A stretch of DNA of 64,000 nt. Origin: Mediterraneibacter gnavus ATCC 29149. GTDB lineage: Bacteria > Bacillota > Clostridia > Lachnospirales > Lachnospiraceae. Both the position numbers and the translations under genes were made by a program. How positions within the stretch are numbered: the first letter of the stretch is position 1; the number at the start of each line of letters is the position of its first letter. Of the stretch, positions 16,340 through 25,524 are shown piece by piece. Below the pieces are notes generated by a model. The model was not told the origin of the DNA. It saw nothing but the letters and a program-made list of their open reading frames with translations, and did no database searches. The stretch covers positions 2,747,001-2,811,000 of the forward strand of contig NZ_CP043051.1 of assembly GCF_008121495.1 (NCBI RefSeq), in the 5' to 3' direction.

Positions 16340-17047
16340 AATTACAAAGGTATTGACGGCTGGAAACTACCTTTTGCCATAGAAGGAGAGAAGAGTATCT
16401 TTGATGGGTTGGAAATTTCAAAAGATACAAAGCTTTGTGAAGCGTATATGGGGAAATATCCGGTTATTTCAATTTCCCTTAAAGGAATCAATGCTGCTGC
16501 TTATGAGGATGCATTTGATTTTGCAGTTCAGATTATGCAAAGAACAGCGGAAGAATTCCAGTTTCTATCAGATAGTGAATACCTGAGCGAACATGATAAA
16601 TCTGTATATAGAGAACTTTTGGACAGTAATATGAGCGAAACTGTATTTTGCGGTGGACTGAAAATATTGTCAAAATTATTAGAGAAGCATTATAGATTAA
16701 AAGTAATTCTTTTAATTGATGAATATGATGTTCCATTAGCAAAGGCATTTGAAAATGGGTATTATGAGCAAATGATATTTCAAGACTATGTAAATGTGTT
16801 TCCGGAAAACTATTGGATCAACACCAGCAGTAATGATGCCGTCAAGAAATTTATTCAAATGTCCGACAATCTTAAAACCAAGCGTGAGATTGAAACTCTG
16901 CTTGCCGGCGGGGAAATCATAAAAGAGATTCATCAGGAGCTGATCTATCCGGAAATGTATCAGTCTTTAGAGAACGTCTGGAGTCTTTTATTTATGACGG
17001 GATATTTAACGCAGCGTGGAAGTGGAAGGGTTGATGCAAAGCCGTAG
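16340..17047 (+). pseudogene. Degraded AAA-ATPase-like (PF09820/DUF1703-type) gene remnant
   Basis: An open stretch resembling the 'AAA-ATPase-like plus PD-(D/E)XK' proteins common in gut Firmicutes and Bacteroidetes, usually over 500 residues. Recognisable pieces are IFDGLEISKDTKLCEAYMGKYPVI, the Walker-B-like VILLIDEYDVPLAKA, then YWINTSSNDAVKKF and ENVWSLLFMTGYLTQRG. The N-terminal Walker A region is missing (an in-frame stop lies at 16334). Roughly a hundred residues expected between DVPLAKA...EQMIF and NYWINTSS are absent, joined in frame. The C-terminal nuclease part is replaced by a short tail ending at 17047. No credible ribosome site is seen. It lies exactly between two inverted tRNA-Leu genes. 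Confidence 0.75.
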
Positions 17048-17128
17048 CGTTACCTGGAGTATAGAAAAACTCCTATGTTATAATTTGTTGAAACTATTAA
17101 AAACAAAGAACATGAAAATTATAAACAA

Positions 17129-17166
17129 AAAAGGTATGATTCCGAACATGGAATCATACCTTTTTA
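17129..17166. terminator. Bidirectional terminator of minus-strand tRNA-Leu
   Basis: A perfect 16-base stem, AAAAAGGTATGATTCC (17129-17144) with GGAATCATACCTTTTT (17151-17166), loop GAACAT. It lies just downstream of the minus-strand tRNA and could also stop plus-strand transcripts. Confidence 0.9.
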
Positions 17167-17171
17167 TAATA

Positions 17172-17256
17172 TGCGGAAGATGGGACTTGAACCCACACAA
17201 GCGCAATGCTTACAAGATCCTTAGTCTTGCTCGTCTGCCAGTTCCGACACTTCCGC
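17172..17256 (-). tRNA. tRNA-Leu (anticodon AAG), inverted second copy
   Basis: Read on the minus strand it is identical to the copy at 16177-16261 in acceptor stem, D arm, anticodon arm (CAAGA-CTAAGGA-TCTTG) and T arm. Only the variable arm differs, AAGC-ATTGC-GCTT instead of GATC-AATGC-GATC, so pairing is kept. It has its own promoter at 17299-17327 and terminator at 17129-17166, so it looks functional. Confidence 0.95.
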
Positions 17257-17298
17257 TCATTGCGATGAAAAACTTACGTGAAGCACATCACTTTTAGT

Positions 17299-17327
17299 AT
17301 AATACTATAGAGTTTTTAAAATGTCAA
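17299..17327 (-). promoter_or_regulatory. Promoter of tRNA-Leu (minus copy)
   Basis: On the minus strand TTGACA (17322-17327), 17-base spacer and TATTAT (17299-17304), matching the plus-strand copy's promoter. Confidence 0.75.
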
Positions 17328-17359
17328 CTATAAATTTGAAAAAAGTGTGTGATATAAAA

Positions 17360-17387
17360 TTGACAATTCTGTGAAACGTGATATACT
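17360..17387 (+). promoter_or_regulatory. SigA-type promoter of marR-MATE
   Basis: TTGACA (17360-17365), 16-base spacer, TATACT (17382-17387). Confidence 0.7.
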
Positions 17388-17395
17388 AATAGAAA

Positions 17396-17409
17396 GTTTA
17401 CAAGTAAAC
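17396..17409 (+). promoter_or_regulatory. Palindrome, candidate MarR autoregulatory operator
   Basis: GTTTAC-AA-GTAAAC is a perfect inverted repeat placed at the predicted transcription start, between the -10 element and the marR ribosome site. MarR-family proteins usually bind such short palindromes over their own promoters. Confidence 0.5.
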
Positions 17410-17425
17410 AAATGGAGGTGGAAAA

Positions 17426-17887
17426 ATGAGCGCAGAGATGACAGTGGAAGGTATGATTTCTGTGTTTATGAAGATCAGGAAAGTGTATGCAGATGAGTTT
17501 GGGAGAATGTTGGGAAATGAGACATATTCTCCGAATGAAATATCAATTTTGCTGTTTTTGGCAAATAATCCTTCAATCGATACGAACAGTCAGTTATGTA
17601 CATGTCTCGGCGTTTCCAAGGCGCTTGTATGCAGAAGTGTAGATGCGCTGCTGGGGAAGGAGATGATCATCAGTGTGGCAGATGACCATGATAAGAGAGT
17701 GCAGCATCTAAAGCTGACAGAACATGCACTTCCTGTGATCGAACAGCTTGGAGGAATCAAGCGGAAGATCGATCAGGAGATCCTTGAGGGGATTCCCGAA
17801 GAGGATATTGCAAATATGGCCAATACAATGGAGAAGATTTTTGCGCGATTTGAAGAACGGGCAAAAGGGAAGGAGTCATCATTATGA
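17426..17887 (+). CDS. MarR family transcriptional regulator
   Basis: A 153-residue winged-helix DNA-binding protein. The helix-turn-helix spans about residues 50-75 (NSQLCTCLGVSKALVCRSVDALLGK) followed by the wing (ISVADDHDKRVQHLKLTE), whose D-x-R segment is characteristic of MarR proteins; the N- and C-terminal helices form the dimer region. An AATGGAGGTGG site precedes the start. It overlaps the MATE transporter gene by 4 bases (ATGA), so it very likely controls that exporter. A palindrome at its promoter is a candidate operator. Confidence 0.92.
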   Translation: MSAEMTVEGMISVFMKIRKVYADEFGRMLGNETYSPNEISILLFLANNPSIDTNSQLCTCLGVSKALVCRSVDALLGKEMIISVADDHDKRVQHLKLTEHALPVIEQLGGIKRKIDQEILEGIPEEDIANMANTMEKIFARFEERAKGKESSL

Positions 17888-19275
17888 AACTGAAAATGTC
17901 AAAAGAGGTGGATCTGGGGAAGGAGCCGATCGGACACTTGTTATTCGTACTGGCAGTGCCTTCTATTATCTCACAGGTGGTCAATGCACTTTATAATATG
18001 GTGGACAGGATGTATATCGGACATATTCCGGGAGAGGGTGCGGCAGCACTTACCGGACTTGGTGTATGTTTTCCGGTTATTATGATCGTCTCTGCATTTG
18101 CGGCACTGATGGGAATGGGAGGCGCACCAAGAGCCAGTATTCTGATGGGAAAAAAGGATAATGAGGGTGCAGAGAAGATACTGGGAAACTGTTTTTCTGC
18201 ACTGGTGATTACCGCTGTTGTTTTGACAGCTCTGGTGCTTGTATTTAAGCGTCCTTTACTGATGATGTTTGGCGCCAGTGAGAATACCATCGGATATGCA
18301 GAAAGCTATCTGAATATCTATGCGGTAGGAACAATCTTTGTACAGCTCACGCTGGGACTGAATGCTTTTATCGCAGCACAGGGATTTTCCAAGATCAGCA
18401 TGATGACTGTGGTGATCGGAGCGGTGACGAATATTGTTCTGGATCCGATCTTTATTTTTGGATTTGATATGGGAGTACAGGGAGCCGCGCTGGCAACAGT
18501 TCTCTCACAGGCGATCAGCGCAGTCTGGGCGATCCGTTTCCTGTCTGGAAAAGATACGGTCCTGAGACTGAAAAAAGAGAATTTTAAGATCAAAAAAGAG
18601 ATCATGCTGCCTTGTATCGGCCTGGGAGCAGCGCCGTTTATCATGCAGTCTACAGAGAGTATCCTGGTATTGTGTTTTAATTCTTCGTTATTAAAATACG
18701 GCGGGGACCTGGCGGTAGGTGCGATGACGATCCTGTCCAGTGTGATGCAGTTTGCGATGCTGCCGCTGCAGGGACTGACGCAGGGAGGACAGCCGATCAT
18801 CAGTTATAACTTCGGAGCGAATAATGCAGAACGTGTGAGAAAAGGCTTCCGCTTTCTGCTGATTTCTGCGGTAGTTTATGCGGCAGGTATCTGGGCAGTT
18901 TCGGAGTTTGCTCCTGGCGTGTTTGTGACAATTTTTACAAATGACCCGCAGCTGGCAGAGTTTGCAAAATGGGCGATGCGTATCTACATGGCGGCAGTGG
19001 TACTGATGGGAGCGCAGATCGCCTGCCAGCAGACATTTATTGCATTTGGAAATTCTAAAATTTCTGCATTTCTGGCAATGTTCAGAAAGATTATTGTTCT
19101 GATCCCGCTGATCTATATTCTTCCGGTATTTCTGGAGGATCATGTACAGGCAGTATTTCTGGCAGAGCCGATCGCGGATGTGATCGCAGTGGTGACAACG
19201 CTGCTCTTGTTCAGAAAGAATTTTAAAAAAGTACTTTCAGAGATGAAACAGAAATCAGAAACGCAAGATGTCTGA
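17884..19275 (+). CDS. MATE family efflux transporter
   Basis: A 463-residue polytopic membrane antiporter of the MATE (MatE, PF01554) family, with twelve predicted helices in two repeats. Visible landmarks are PSIISQVVNALYNMVDRMYIG in the first helix and the corresponding LPLQGLTQGGQPIISYNFGA in the second half. It probably exports cationic compounds with sodium or protons. Closest in style to the 'MepA/DinF-like' group of Firmicutes, by eye. It is translationally coupled to marR (4-base overlap). A long hairpin terminator follows at 19325-19383. Confidence 0.93.
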   Translation: MKLKMSKEVDLGKEPIGHLLFVLAVPSIISQVVNALYNMVDRMYIGHIPGEGAAALTGLGVCFPVIMIVSAFAALMGMGGAPRASILMGKKDNEGAEKILGNCFSALVITAVVLTALVLVFKRPLLMMFGASENTIGYAESYLNIYAVGTIFVQLTLGLNAFIAAQGFSKISMMTVVIGAVTNIVLDPIFIFGFDMGVQGAALATVLSQAISAVWAIRFLSGKDTVLRLKKENFKIKKEIMLPCIGLGAAPFIMQSTESILVLCFNSSLLKYGGDLAVGAMTILSSVMQFAMLPLQGLTQGGQPIISYNFGANNAERVRKGFRFLLISAVVYAAGIWAVSEFAPGVFVTIFTNDPQLAEFAKWAMRIYMAAVVLMGAQIACQQTFIAFGNSKISAFLAMFRKIIVLIPLIYILPVFLEDHVQAVFLAEPIADVIAVVTTLLLFRKNFKKVLSEMKQKSETQDV

Positions 19276-19324
19276 TTTTTGAGCAAAATCAGCATGGAGG
19301 GTGATCGTCAGCCGTTACGAAAAG

Positions 19325-19383
19325 AAAAACCACATGGATTTTATGAAATACAGTGTATTTCACAGAAGTCCGTGCGGTTTTTT
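19325..19383 (+). terminator. Terminator after the MATE gene
   Basis: AAAACCACATGGA (about 19327-19339) pairs with TCCGTGCGGTTTT (about 19369-19381) with one mismatch and one G-U, and an inner GAAATAC/GTATTTC arm stabilises it, followed by T. A smaller CTGATTTT/AAAATCAG hairpin lies just after the MATE stop. Confidence 0.65.
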
Positions 19384-19448
19384 CTGGTTTCAGGATAAAA
19401 AAGAAACAGATGGGAAAACTAAGACAGAAAGGATCGGGAGGGCAAATC

Positions 19449-20984
19449 ATGTTAGAAAAAGTAGATTTGACAATGAAGATGGAAAAAAGTGAATACAAGG
19501 CAAAAATGACTGCTTTGAAGCTGCAGATGGGAAAACTTCAGAGACAGTGTAAGGAAATGGGGCTTCCGATCATGATTGTATTTGAAGGATTTGATGCCGC
19601 AGGAAAAGGAATGCAGATCGGAAAACTGATTCAGAGTCTGGATCCGAGGGGATTTGAAGTATTTACGGTGAAAGAGGAGACAAAAGAGGAAGCGATGCAC
19701 CCTTTTTTGTGGCGGTTTTGGACGAAGACACCGCAAAGAGGCCGGATGGCAGTATATGATGGAAGCTGGTATATTAAGGTGCTCAGTGACCGGTTTGAAA
19801 AGAAAATGCGAGAATCGGAAATAGAAAACTGCTATCGCTCGATCTGTTCCTTTGAAAAACAGATCACGGAGGACGGGACACTTCTGATTAAATTGTTTTT
19901 GGATATCGATCAAAAGGAACAGAAAAAACGGTTTGATAAACTCATGGAGTCTAAAGATACGGCGTGGCGTGTGACAAAGGCAGATCTGAAGAAAAATGAA
20001 AAGTATGATCAGTATCAGGAAATGATAGAAGAAATGCTGCAGAGGACAGATACGGAATATGCCCCCTGGACGATTGTGGAGGCTACAGACAGACGCTATG
20101 CAACAGTCAAAATCTACACCGTGATCACGCAGATGCTGACAGCAGGGATTGACAACAGGCGCAGGGAGATTGCAAGGGAGACGGCGGCAGAGGTGATCCG
20201 GGAAGTGGAAAAAGAGGCGTCTGAGAATAGAAGTCTGATAGATGGAGCAACAAAAGGGTTTCAGGAATCTGTGCTGGCAAAAGTGGACTTAAGTTTGTGT
20301 TGTGACAGGAAAACGTATCGGAAAAAGCTCAAAGAATATCAGAAAAAGATCGAGAAGCTGCATGGAGAGCTGTATCAGAAGCGCATTCCGGTGGTAATCG
20401 GGTTTGAAGGCTGGGATGCTGCCGGAAAAGGAGGAGCGATCAAGCGGCTGACAGAAAAGATGGATGCCAGGGGATATGTGGTGAATCCTACAGCGGCGCC
20501 GAATGATCTGGAGAAAGCACATCATTATCTCTGGAGATTCTGGAAAAACATGCCAAAGGACGGGCATATCGCAATTTTTGACAGAACCTGGTACGGCAGG
20601 GTGATGGTAGAGCGGATAGAAGGGTTTTGTACGCAGGAAGAGTGGAAACGGGCGTATAAGGAGATCAATGATATGGAAAAGGATCTCGCGGACGCAGGGG
20701 CTGTAGTTTTGAAATTCTGGATGCAGATTGACAAAAAAGAGCAGGAAAAGCGATTCAGACAGCGGCAGGAAAATCCGGAAAAGCAGTGGAAGATCACAGA
20801 AGAAGACTGGAGAAACCGTGAAAAATGGGAGCAGTATGAGGAGGCGGTCAATGAGATGCTGATCCGGACTTCCACAGAATATGCTCCATGGATCGTGGTA
20901 GAGGGAAATGATAAATATTACGCCAGATTAAAAGTGCTTGAGACGGTGATCGATGCACTGGAAAAAAGAATTTCAAAAAAATAA
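19449..20984 (+). CDS. pap: Polyphosphate:AMP phosphotransferase, two-domain PPK2 class II
   Basis: Transfers phosphate from polyphosphate to AMP (or related nucleotides). Two PPK2 domains lie in tandem within 511 residues. The first has a P-loop GFDAAGKG at 47-54 and the second GWDAAGKGG at 321-329. Each is followed by a lid region, LWRFWTKTPQRGRMAVYD and LWRFWKNMPKDGHIAIFDRTWYGR. The second retains the catalytic DRTWYGR segment; the first reads YDGSWYIK, so as in characterised Pap proteins the C-terminal domain is likely the catalytic one. The ATG at 19449 is chosen because GGGAGG stands 7 bases upstream; the open frame extends further upstream without a ribosome site. Confidence 0.9.
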   Translation: MLEKVDLTMKMEKSEYKAKMTALKLQMGKLQRQCKEMGLPIMIVFEGFDAAGKGMQIGKLIQSLDPRGFEVFTVKEETKEEAMHPFLWRFWTKTPQRGRMAVYDGSWYIKVLSDRFEKKMRESEIENCYRSICSFEKQITEDGTLLIKLFLDIDQKEQKKRFDKLMESKDTAWRVTKADLKKNEKYDQYQEMIEEMLQRTDTEYAPWTIVEATDRRYATVKIYTVITQMLTAGIDNRRREIARETAAEVIREVEKEASENRSLIDGATKGFQESVLAKVDLSLCCDRKTYRKKLKEYQKKIEKLHGELYQKRIPVVIGFEGWDAAGKGGAIKRLTEKMDARGYVVNPTAAPNDLEKAHHYLWRFWKNMPKDGHIAIFDRTWYGRVMVERIEGFCTQEEWKRAYKEINDMEKDLADAGAVVLKFWMQIDKKEQEKRFRQRQENPEKQWKITEEDWRNREKWEQYEEAVNEMLIRTSTEYAPWIVVEGNDKYYARLKVLETVIDALEKRISKK

Positions 20985-21066
20985 AGGAAAAGAGATGTGA
21001 CCGCAGAATATAATAAGTGTAGGGGATTTTAAATGCTCAAAAATGAAAGAGAAGTAAGAGGCAGAC

Positions 21067-22842
21067 ATGTATTATTCGGAAGAAGTAATCGAAGAAGTAA
21101 GAACAAAAAATGATATTGTGGATGTGATCTCAGGATATGTGAGACTGCAGAAAAAAGGTAGTTCCTATTTCGGACTCTGTCCGTTTCACAATGAAAAGTC
21201 CCCCTCTTTTTCCGTAAGCAGAGAAAAGCAGATGTATTACTGCTTTGGCTGTGGAGCGGGAGGAAATGTATTTACATTTCTGATGGATTATGAGAATTTT
21301 TCATTTGTGGAAGCACTGAAGTTTCTGGCGGACAGGGCAGGTGTCGTACTCCCTGAGATGGAGTATTCAAAAGAAGCAAAAGCCAGGGCAGACAGAAAGA
21401 CACAGCTTCTTGAGATCAACAAGCTGGCAGCGCAGTATTTTTATGTGCAGCTGAAGTCTGAACAGGGAAAGACGGCGCACGCATATCTGACCGGCAGGCA
21501 GTTGTCAGAGGAGACGATCAAGGCATTTGGTCTCGGATATTCCAGCAAGTACAGCGATGATCTCTTTCGTTACCTCAGAAAAAGGGGGTATACGGAAGAT
21601 CTGATCCGTCAGGCGGGGCTGATCAATACCGATGAGAAAAATGGTGTTTATGACAAATTCTGGAATCGGGTGATGTTTCCGATCATGGATGTGAACAACC
21701 GGGTCATCGGATTTGGCGGGCGTGTGATGGGAGACGCAAAGCCAAAGTATCTGAATTCACCGGAGACAGAGATCTTTGACAAGAGCCGTAATCTGTACGG
21801 ACTGAACCGGGCGCGCACATCAAGAAAGCCATATTTTCTGGTGTGTGAGGGCTATATGGATGTGATCGCGCTGCATCAGGCGGGATTTACCAATGCAGTG
21901 GCGTCACTGGGAACTGCATTGACGACCGGGCATGCGGCATTGATCAAGCGGTATGTTCAGGAAGTATATCTGACCTATGACAGCGATGAGGCAGGGACGA
22001 GAGCGGCGCTTCGGGCAGTTCCGATCTTGAAGGAAGCCGGGATCACTGCAAAGGTGATCCGGATGGATCCATATAAGGATCCGGATGAATTTATCAAGAA
22101 TCTGGGCGCTGAGGAATTTGAACGCAGGATCGGAAATGCGAGAAACGGATTTATGTTCGGACTGGAGATGCTGGAGAAAGAGTATGATATGAATTCTCCG
22201 GAAGGAAAGACTGCATTTTTCCAGGAGGCTGCAAGGCGTCTGATCGGCTTTGAGGATGAACTGGAGCGGAACAACTATATTGAAGCGGTTGCGGGTACAT
22301 ATCGGGCCACAGTTGAGAGCCTGCAAAAACTGGTGGCAAAGATGGCGGTGAGAGAAGGAATGGCAAAGCCGGTGGAGCGTCCGAAGCAGGCCACAGGCAG
22401 CGAGAAGCCGAAAGAAGACGGGGCGAAGATTTCCCAGAAAATTCTGCTTACCTGGATGATCGAGGACAGAAGACTGTTTGGAATCATTCAGAAGTATATC
22501 AGTCCGGAAGATTTTCCGGAACCTCTGTACCATACAGTGGCAGAATTTTTATATCACCAGTATGAGGAAGGAGAATTAAATCCCGCCAAGATCCTGAATC
22601 ATTTTACAAAGGAAGAAGAACACCGGGAAGCAGCTTCGTTGTTTCATACGAAGATCCAGAAGCTGACGACCAAAGAGGAACGGGAAAAAGCACTGCAGGA
22701 GACAATCGTAAAAGTCAAGACACACAGTATCGATTACAGGACCATGCATCTGGAACCGACAGATATCATCGGACTTCAGAAGCTGATGGAGGAAAAGCGA
22801 AAACTGGATGACTTGAAGAAACTGCATATTTCTATTGAATAA
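21067..22842 (+). CDS. dnaG: DNA primase
   Basis: Synthesises RNA primers at the replication fork. The 591 residues start with a CHC2 zinc-binding domain (C38, H41, C59, C62). The catalytic core includes the TOPRIM domain, with the conserved Glu in LVCEGYMDVIALHQAG and the acidic YLTYDSDEAG motif. The C-terminal 150 residues form the variable helicase-binding domain. It heads the classic macromolecular synthesis cluster dnaG-rpoD; rpoD starts 56 bases later. Start at ATG 21067 gives the canonical YYSEEVIEEVRTKNDIVDVI N terminus. Confidence 0.97.
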   Translation: MYYSEEVIEEVRTKNDIVDVISGYVRLQKKGSSYFGLCPFHNEKSPSFSVSREKQMYYCFGCGAGGNVFTFLMDYENFSFVEALKFLADRAGVVLPEMEYSKEAKARADRKTQLLEINKLAAQYFYVQLKSEQGKTAHAYLTGRQLSEETIKAFGLGYSSKYSDDLFRYLRKRGYTEDLIRQAGLINTDEKNGVYDKFWNRVMFPIMDVNNRVIGFGGRVMGDAKPKYLNSPETEIFDKSRNLYGLNRARTSRKPYFLVCEGYMDVIALHQAGFTNAVASLGTALTTGHAALIKRYVQEVYLTYDSDEAGTRAALRAVPILKEAGITAKVIRMDPYKDPDEFIKNLGAEEFERRIGNARNGFMFGLEMLEKEYDMNSPEGKTAFFQEAARRLIGFEDELERNNYIEAVAGTYRATVESLQKLVAKMAVREGMAKPVERPKQATGSEKPKEDGAKISQKILLTWMIEDRRLFGIIQKYISPEDFPEPLYHTVAEFLYHQYEEGELNPAKILNHFTKEEEHREAASLFHTKIQKLTTKEEREKALQETIVKVKTHSIDYRTMHLEPTDIIGLQKLMEEKRKLDDLKKLHISIE

Positions 22843-22898
22843 GGATAAAATAAAACAAGACAGTCTGCGTTTGCTGCAGACAGAGGAAGGATGGACAC

Positions 22899-24014
22899 AT
22901 GGAAGAAAACATTCAGAAGTTTACGGAGAGACTCAGAGAACTGGTAGCACAGGGAAAGAAAAAGAAAAGTATACTGGAGATCCAGGAGATCAATGACTTT
23001 TTTGCGGATATGGAACTGGAAGCAGAACAGATGGAAAAGGTATTTGAGTATCTGGAAGCCAACAATATTGATGTATTGCGTATCAGCAGTGACGATGATC
23101 TGGACGTAGACATGGACGTGATCATGGCAGAAGAAGCGGATGATGTAGATATGGAGAATATTGACCTGTCAGTTCCGGACGGTGTCAGCATTGAAGATCC
23201 GGTCAGAATGTATTTAAAAGAGATCGGAAAAGTTCCGCTCTTAAGTGCAGACAGAGAGATTGAGCTGGCGCAGAGAATGGAAGAAGGAGATGAAGATGCA
23301 AAGAAAGAGCTTGCAGAAGCGAACCTTCGTCTTGTAGTCAGCATTGCAAAACGTTATGTAGGACGCGGAATGCTGTTTCTGGATCTGATCCAGGAGGGAA
23401 ATTTAGGACTGATCAAAGCAGTGGAAAAATTTGATTATCACAAAGGATACAAATTCAGTACGTATGCTACCTGGTGGATCCGTCAGGCGATCACAAGAGC
23501 AATCGCAGATCAGGCAAGAACGATTCGTATTCCGGTGCATATGGTGGAGACGATCAACAAACTGATCCGTGTGTCCAGACAACTTCTGCAGGAGCTCGGA
23601 AGAGAGCCGCTGCCGGAAGAGATCGCAAAAGAACTGGATATGCCGGTAGAACGTGTGCGTGAGATTTTGAAGATTTCCCAGGAGCCGGTATCTTTGGAGA
23701 CACCAATTGGTGAGGAAGAAGACAGTCATCTGGGAGATTTTATCCAGGACGATAACGTACCGGTACCGGCAGAGGCAGCAGCGCAGACACTGCTCAAAGA
23801 GCAGCTTGATGAAGTGCTGGATACACTCACAGAAAGAGAACAGAAAGTGCTTCGCCTTCGTTTCGGAATGAATGACGGACGTGCCAGAACGCTGGAGGAA
23901 GTTGGAAAAGAATTTGATGTTACCCGTGAACGTATCCGCCAGATTGAGGCAAAAGCACTCCGGAAGCTGCGTCATCCAAGCCGCAGCCGCAAACTGAGAG
24001 ACTATCTGGACTAA
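22899..24014 (+). CDS. rpoD: RNA polymerase primary sigma factor
   Basis: Housekeeping sigma (SigA) that directs transcription from the TTGACA/TATAAT promoters seen throughout the window. The 371 residues have a short region 1.1-like acidic N terminus, region 1.2 ([20 protein letters not shown]), region 2 with the -10-binding [14 protein letters not shown] motif, region 3, and region 4 with the helix-turn-helix [22 protein letters not shown]. The length and lack of a large non-conserved region match Gram-positive SigA. It is translated close behind dnaG, with trmK 4 bases downstream. Confidence 0.98.
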   Translation: MEENIQKFTERLRELVAQGKKKKSILEIQEINDFFADMELEAEQMEKVFEYLEANNIDVLRISSDDDLDVDMDVIMAEEADDVDMENIDLSVPDGVSIEDPVRMYLKEIGKVPLLSADREIELAQRMEEGDEDAKKELAEANLRLVVSIAKRYVGRGMLFLDLIQEGNLGLIKAVEKFDYHKGYKFSTYATWWIRQAITRAIADQARTIRIPVHMVETINKLIRVSRQLLQELGREPLPEEIAKELDMPVERVREILKISQEPVSLETPIGEEEDSHLGDFIQDDNVPVPAEAAAQTLLKEQLDEVLDTLTEREQKVLRLRFGMNDGRARTLEEVGKEFDVTRERIRQIEAKALRKLRHPSRSRKLRDYLD

Positions 24015-24017
24015 GAT

Positions 24018-24728
24018 ATGAGGAATGAATTATCAAAAAGACTGCAGGCAGTGGCTGACCTTGTGACAGTCAGGGAGTGTGTGGCAGATATCGGAACGGA
24101 TCACGCCTATATTCCGATTTATCTGACAGAGCATAAAAAAGTAAAAAAAGCGTTTGCAATGGATGTGAACGAAGGTCCGCTGATCCGGGCAGAAGAGCAT
24201 GTAAGAGAAGCCGGATTAAAAGAGCAGATCAAGATGCGCAGATCCAATGGCCTGGAAAAACTGTCTCCGGGAGAAGTGGAAGCCGTCATTATCGCAGGTA
24301 TGGGCGGCGGACTTGTGATGAGGATTCTGACAGAGGGACAGGCTGTGGCAGAGACATTACAAGAGTGCATTTTGCAGCCCCAGTCGGAAATCGCAAAGGT
24401 GCGGGAATTTCTTCTGCAGAACGGCTATCAGATCGTGCAGGAAGAGATGGTACTGGATGAAGGAAAGTACTATCCGATGATGCGTGTGGTTCCTTCAAAG
24501 GAAAGCGAAAGAGAGAAGTGGGATGAAACCCAGCTTCGATACGGAAAATTACTTTTGGAGATGCGCCACCCCATACTGGAGCAGTATTTAAAGAGAGAAG
24601 AACAGTTAAAAGCAGAGATTCTGGAAAAACTGGATCATCAGAGAGGGGAACATATCACAAAGAGACAGGCAGAACTCAAAGAGGAGCTTGTCTGCATCAG
24701 GAAAGGACTGAAGTATTATGCAGTGTAA
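24018..24728 (+). CDS. trmK: tRNA (adenine(22)-N1)-methyltransferase
   Basis: A SAM-dependent methyltransferase (TrmK/YqfN family) that modifies A22 in tRNA. The Rossmann motif I is DIGTDHAYIPIYL (residues about 22-34); the family's acidic turn AMDVNEGPL follows, then IIAGMGGGLVMRIL. A C-terminal coiled-coil helix (EQLKAEILEKLDHQ) is typical. The 236 residues match the family. It lies 4 bases after rpoD and overlaps the next gene, the same order as in Bacillus (sigA-yqfN-yqfO). Confidence 0.94.
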   Translation: MRNELSKRLQAVADLVTVRECVADIGTDHAYIPIYLTEHKKVKKAFAMDVNEGPLIRAEEHVREAGLKEQIKMRRSNGLEKLSPGEVEAVIIAGMGGGLVMRILTEGQAVAETLQECILQPQSEIAKVREFLLQNGYQIVQEEMVLDEGKYYPMMRVVPSKESEREKWDETQLRYGKLLLEMRHPILEQYLKREEQLKAEILEKLDHQRGEHITKRQAELKEELVCIRKGLKYYAV

Positions 24729-25500
24729 AGACATTATGGCAATGATTGAGGGTACATATCCCAAGAGTGCTGCTCTGGGATTTGACAATGTAGGGCTGCA
24801 GGCGGGAAGAAGTGAAAAAGAAGTCCGTCGGATTTATCTGGCGCTGGATACAACAGATGCGGTCATTGAGGAGGCGATTGCGCAGGAAGCGGACATGCTC
24901 ATTACCCATCACCCGCTGATTTTTTCGCCGCTTAAGCATATTACGGATGAAGATTTTATCGGCCGCAGGCTGTTAAAGCTGATCCGCAGTGATATTTCCT
25001 ATTATGCAATGCATACCAATTATGATGTGCTTGGCATGGCAGAGCTTTCCGGACAGATTCTGGGACTGACAGATACCGAAGTGCTGGATGTGACCATGAA
25101 TACACAGACAAAAGAAGAGGGGATCGGAAGAGTGGGATCCCTTCCAAAAGAGATGACACTGGAAGAATGCTGTGTTTATGTGAAGCATAAATTAAAACTG
25201 GGATCGGTCAAGGTGTTTGGAGATATGAAGCAGCCGGTAAAAAGACTTGCGGTTTCTCCGGGATCCGGGAAAAGTGCCATTGCTCCGGCTGTCTCAAAAG
25301 GAGCGGATGTTCTTGTAACCGGAGATATCGGACACCATGAAGGTCTGGATGCGGCGGCACAGGGCGTTTCGGTGATTGATGCGGGACATTATGGGACAGA
25401 GTATATTTTTATGGAAGATATGAAACGGTTTCTGGAAGAGAGACTTCCTGCAGCTAAAATCATCACCGCACCGGTCGTGCATCCGTTTCAGGTATTGTAA
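24718..25500 (+). CDS. Nif3-like dinuclear metal centre protein (YqfO family)
   Basis: A 260-residue NIF3/DUF34 protein. Metal-ligand motifs are visible: LITHHPLIF with paired histidines, and near the C terminus VTGDIGHHEGLDAA and IDAGHYGTE. It lacks the central PII-like insertion of Bacillus YqfO, so it is the short form. The family is often annotated 'GTP cyclohydrolase I type 2', but that activity is not well supported. The ATG at 24718 overlaps the trmK end by 11 bases, so coupling is likely. Its conserved place after trmK hints at an RNA- or cofactor-related role. Confidence 0.92.
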   Translation: MQCKDIMAMIEGTYPKSAALGFDNVGLQAGRSEKEVRRIYLALDTTDAVIEEAIAQEADMLITHHPLIFSPLKHITDEDFIGRRLLKLIRSDISYYAMHTNYDVLGMAELSGQILGLTDTEVLDVTMNTQTKEEGIGRVGSLPKEMTLEECCVYVKHKLKLGSVKVFGDMKQPVKRLAVSPGSGKSAIAPAVSKGADVLVTGDIGHHEGLDAAAQGVSVIDAGHYGTEYIFMEDMKRFLEERLPAAKIITAPVVHPFQVL

Positions 25501-25524
25501 GATTCCAGACGGGAGGGCAGGCTT

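Noticed and set aside
16262..17171. Insertion sequence or integron cargo between the two tRNA-Leu genes
   Set aside because: No transposase or integrase frame, no terminal inverted repeats beyond the tRNAs themselves, and no target duplication could be seen.
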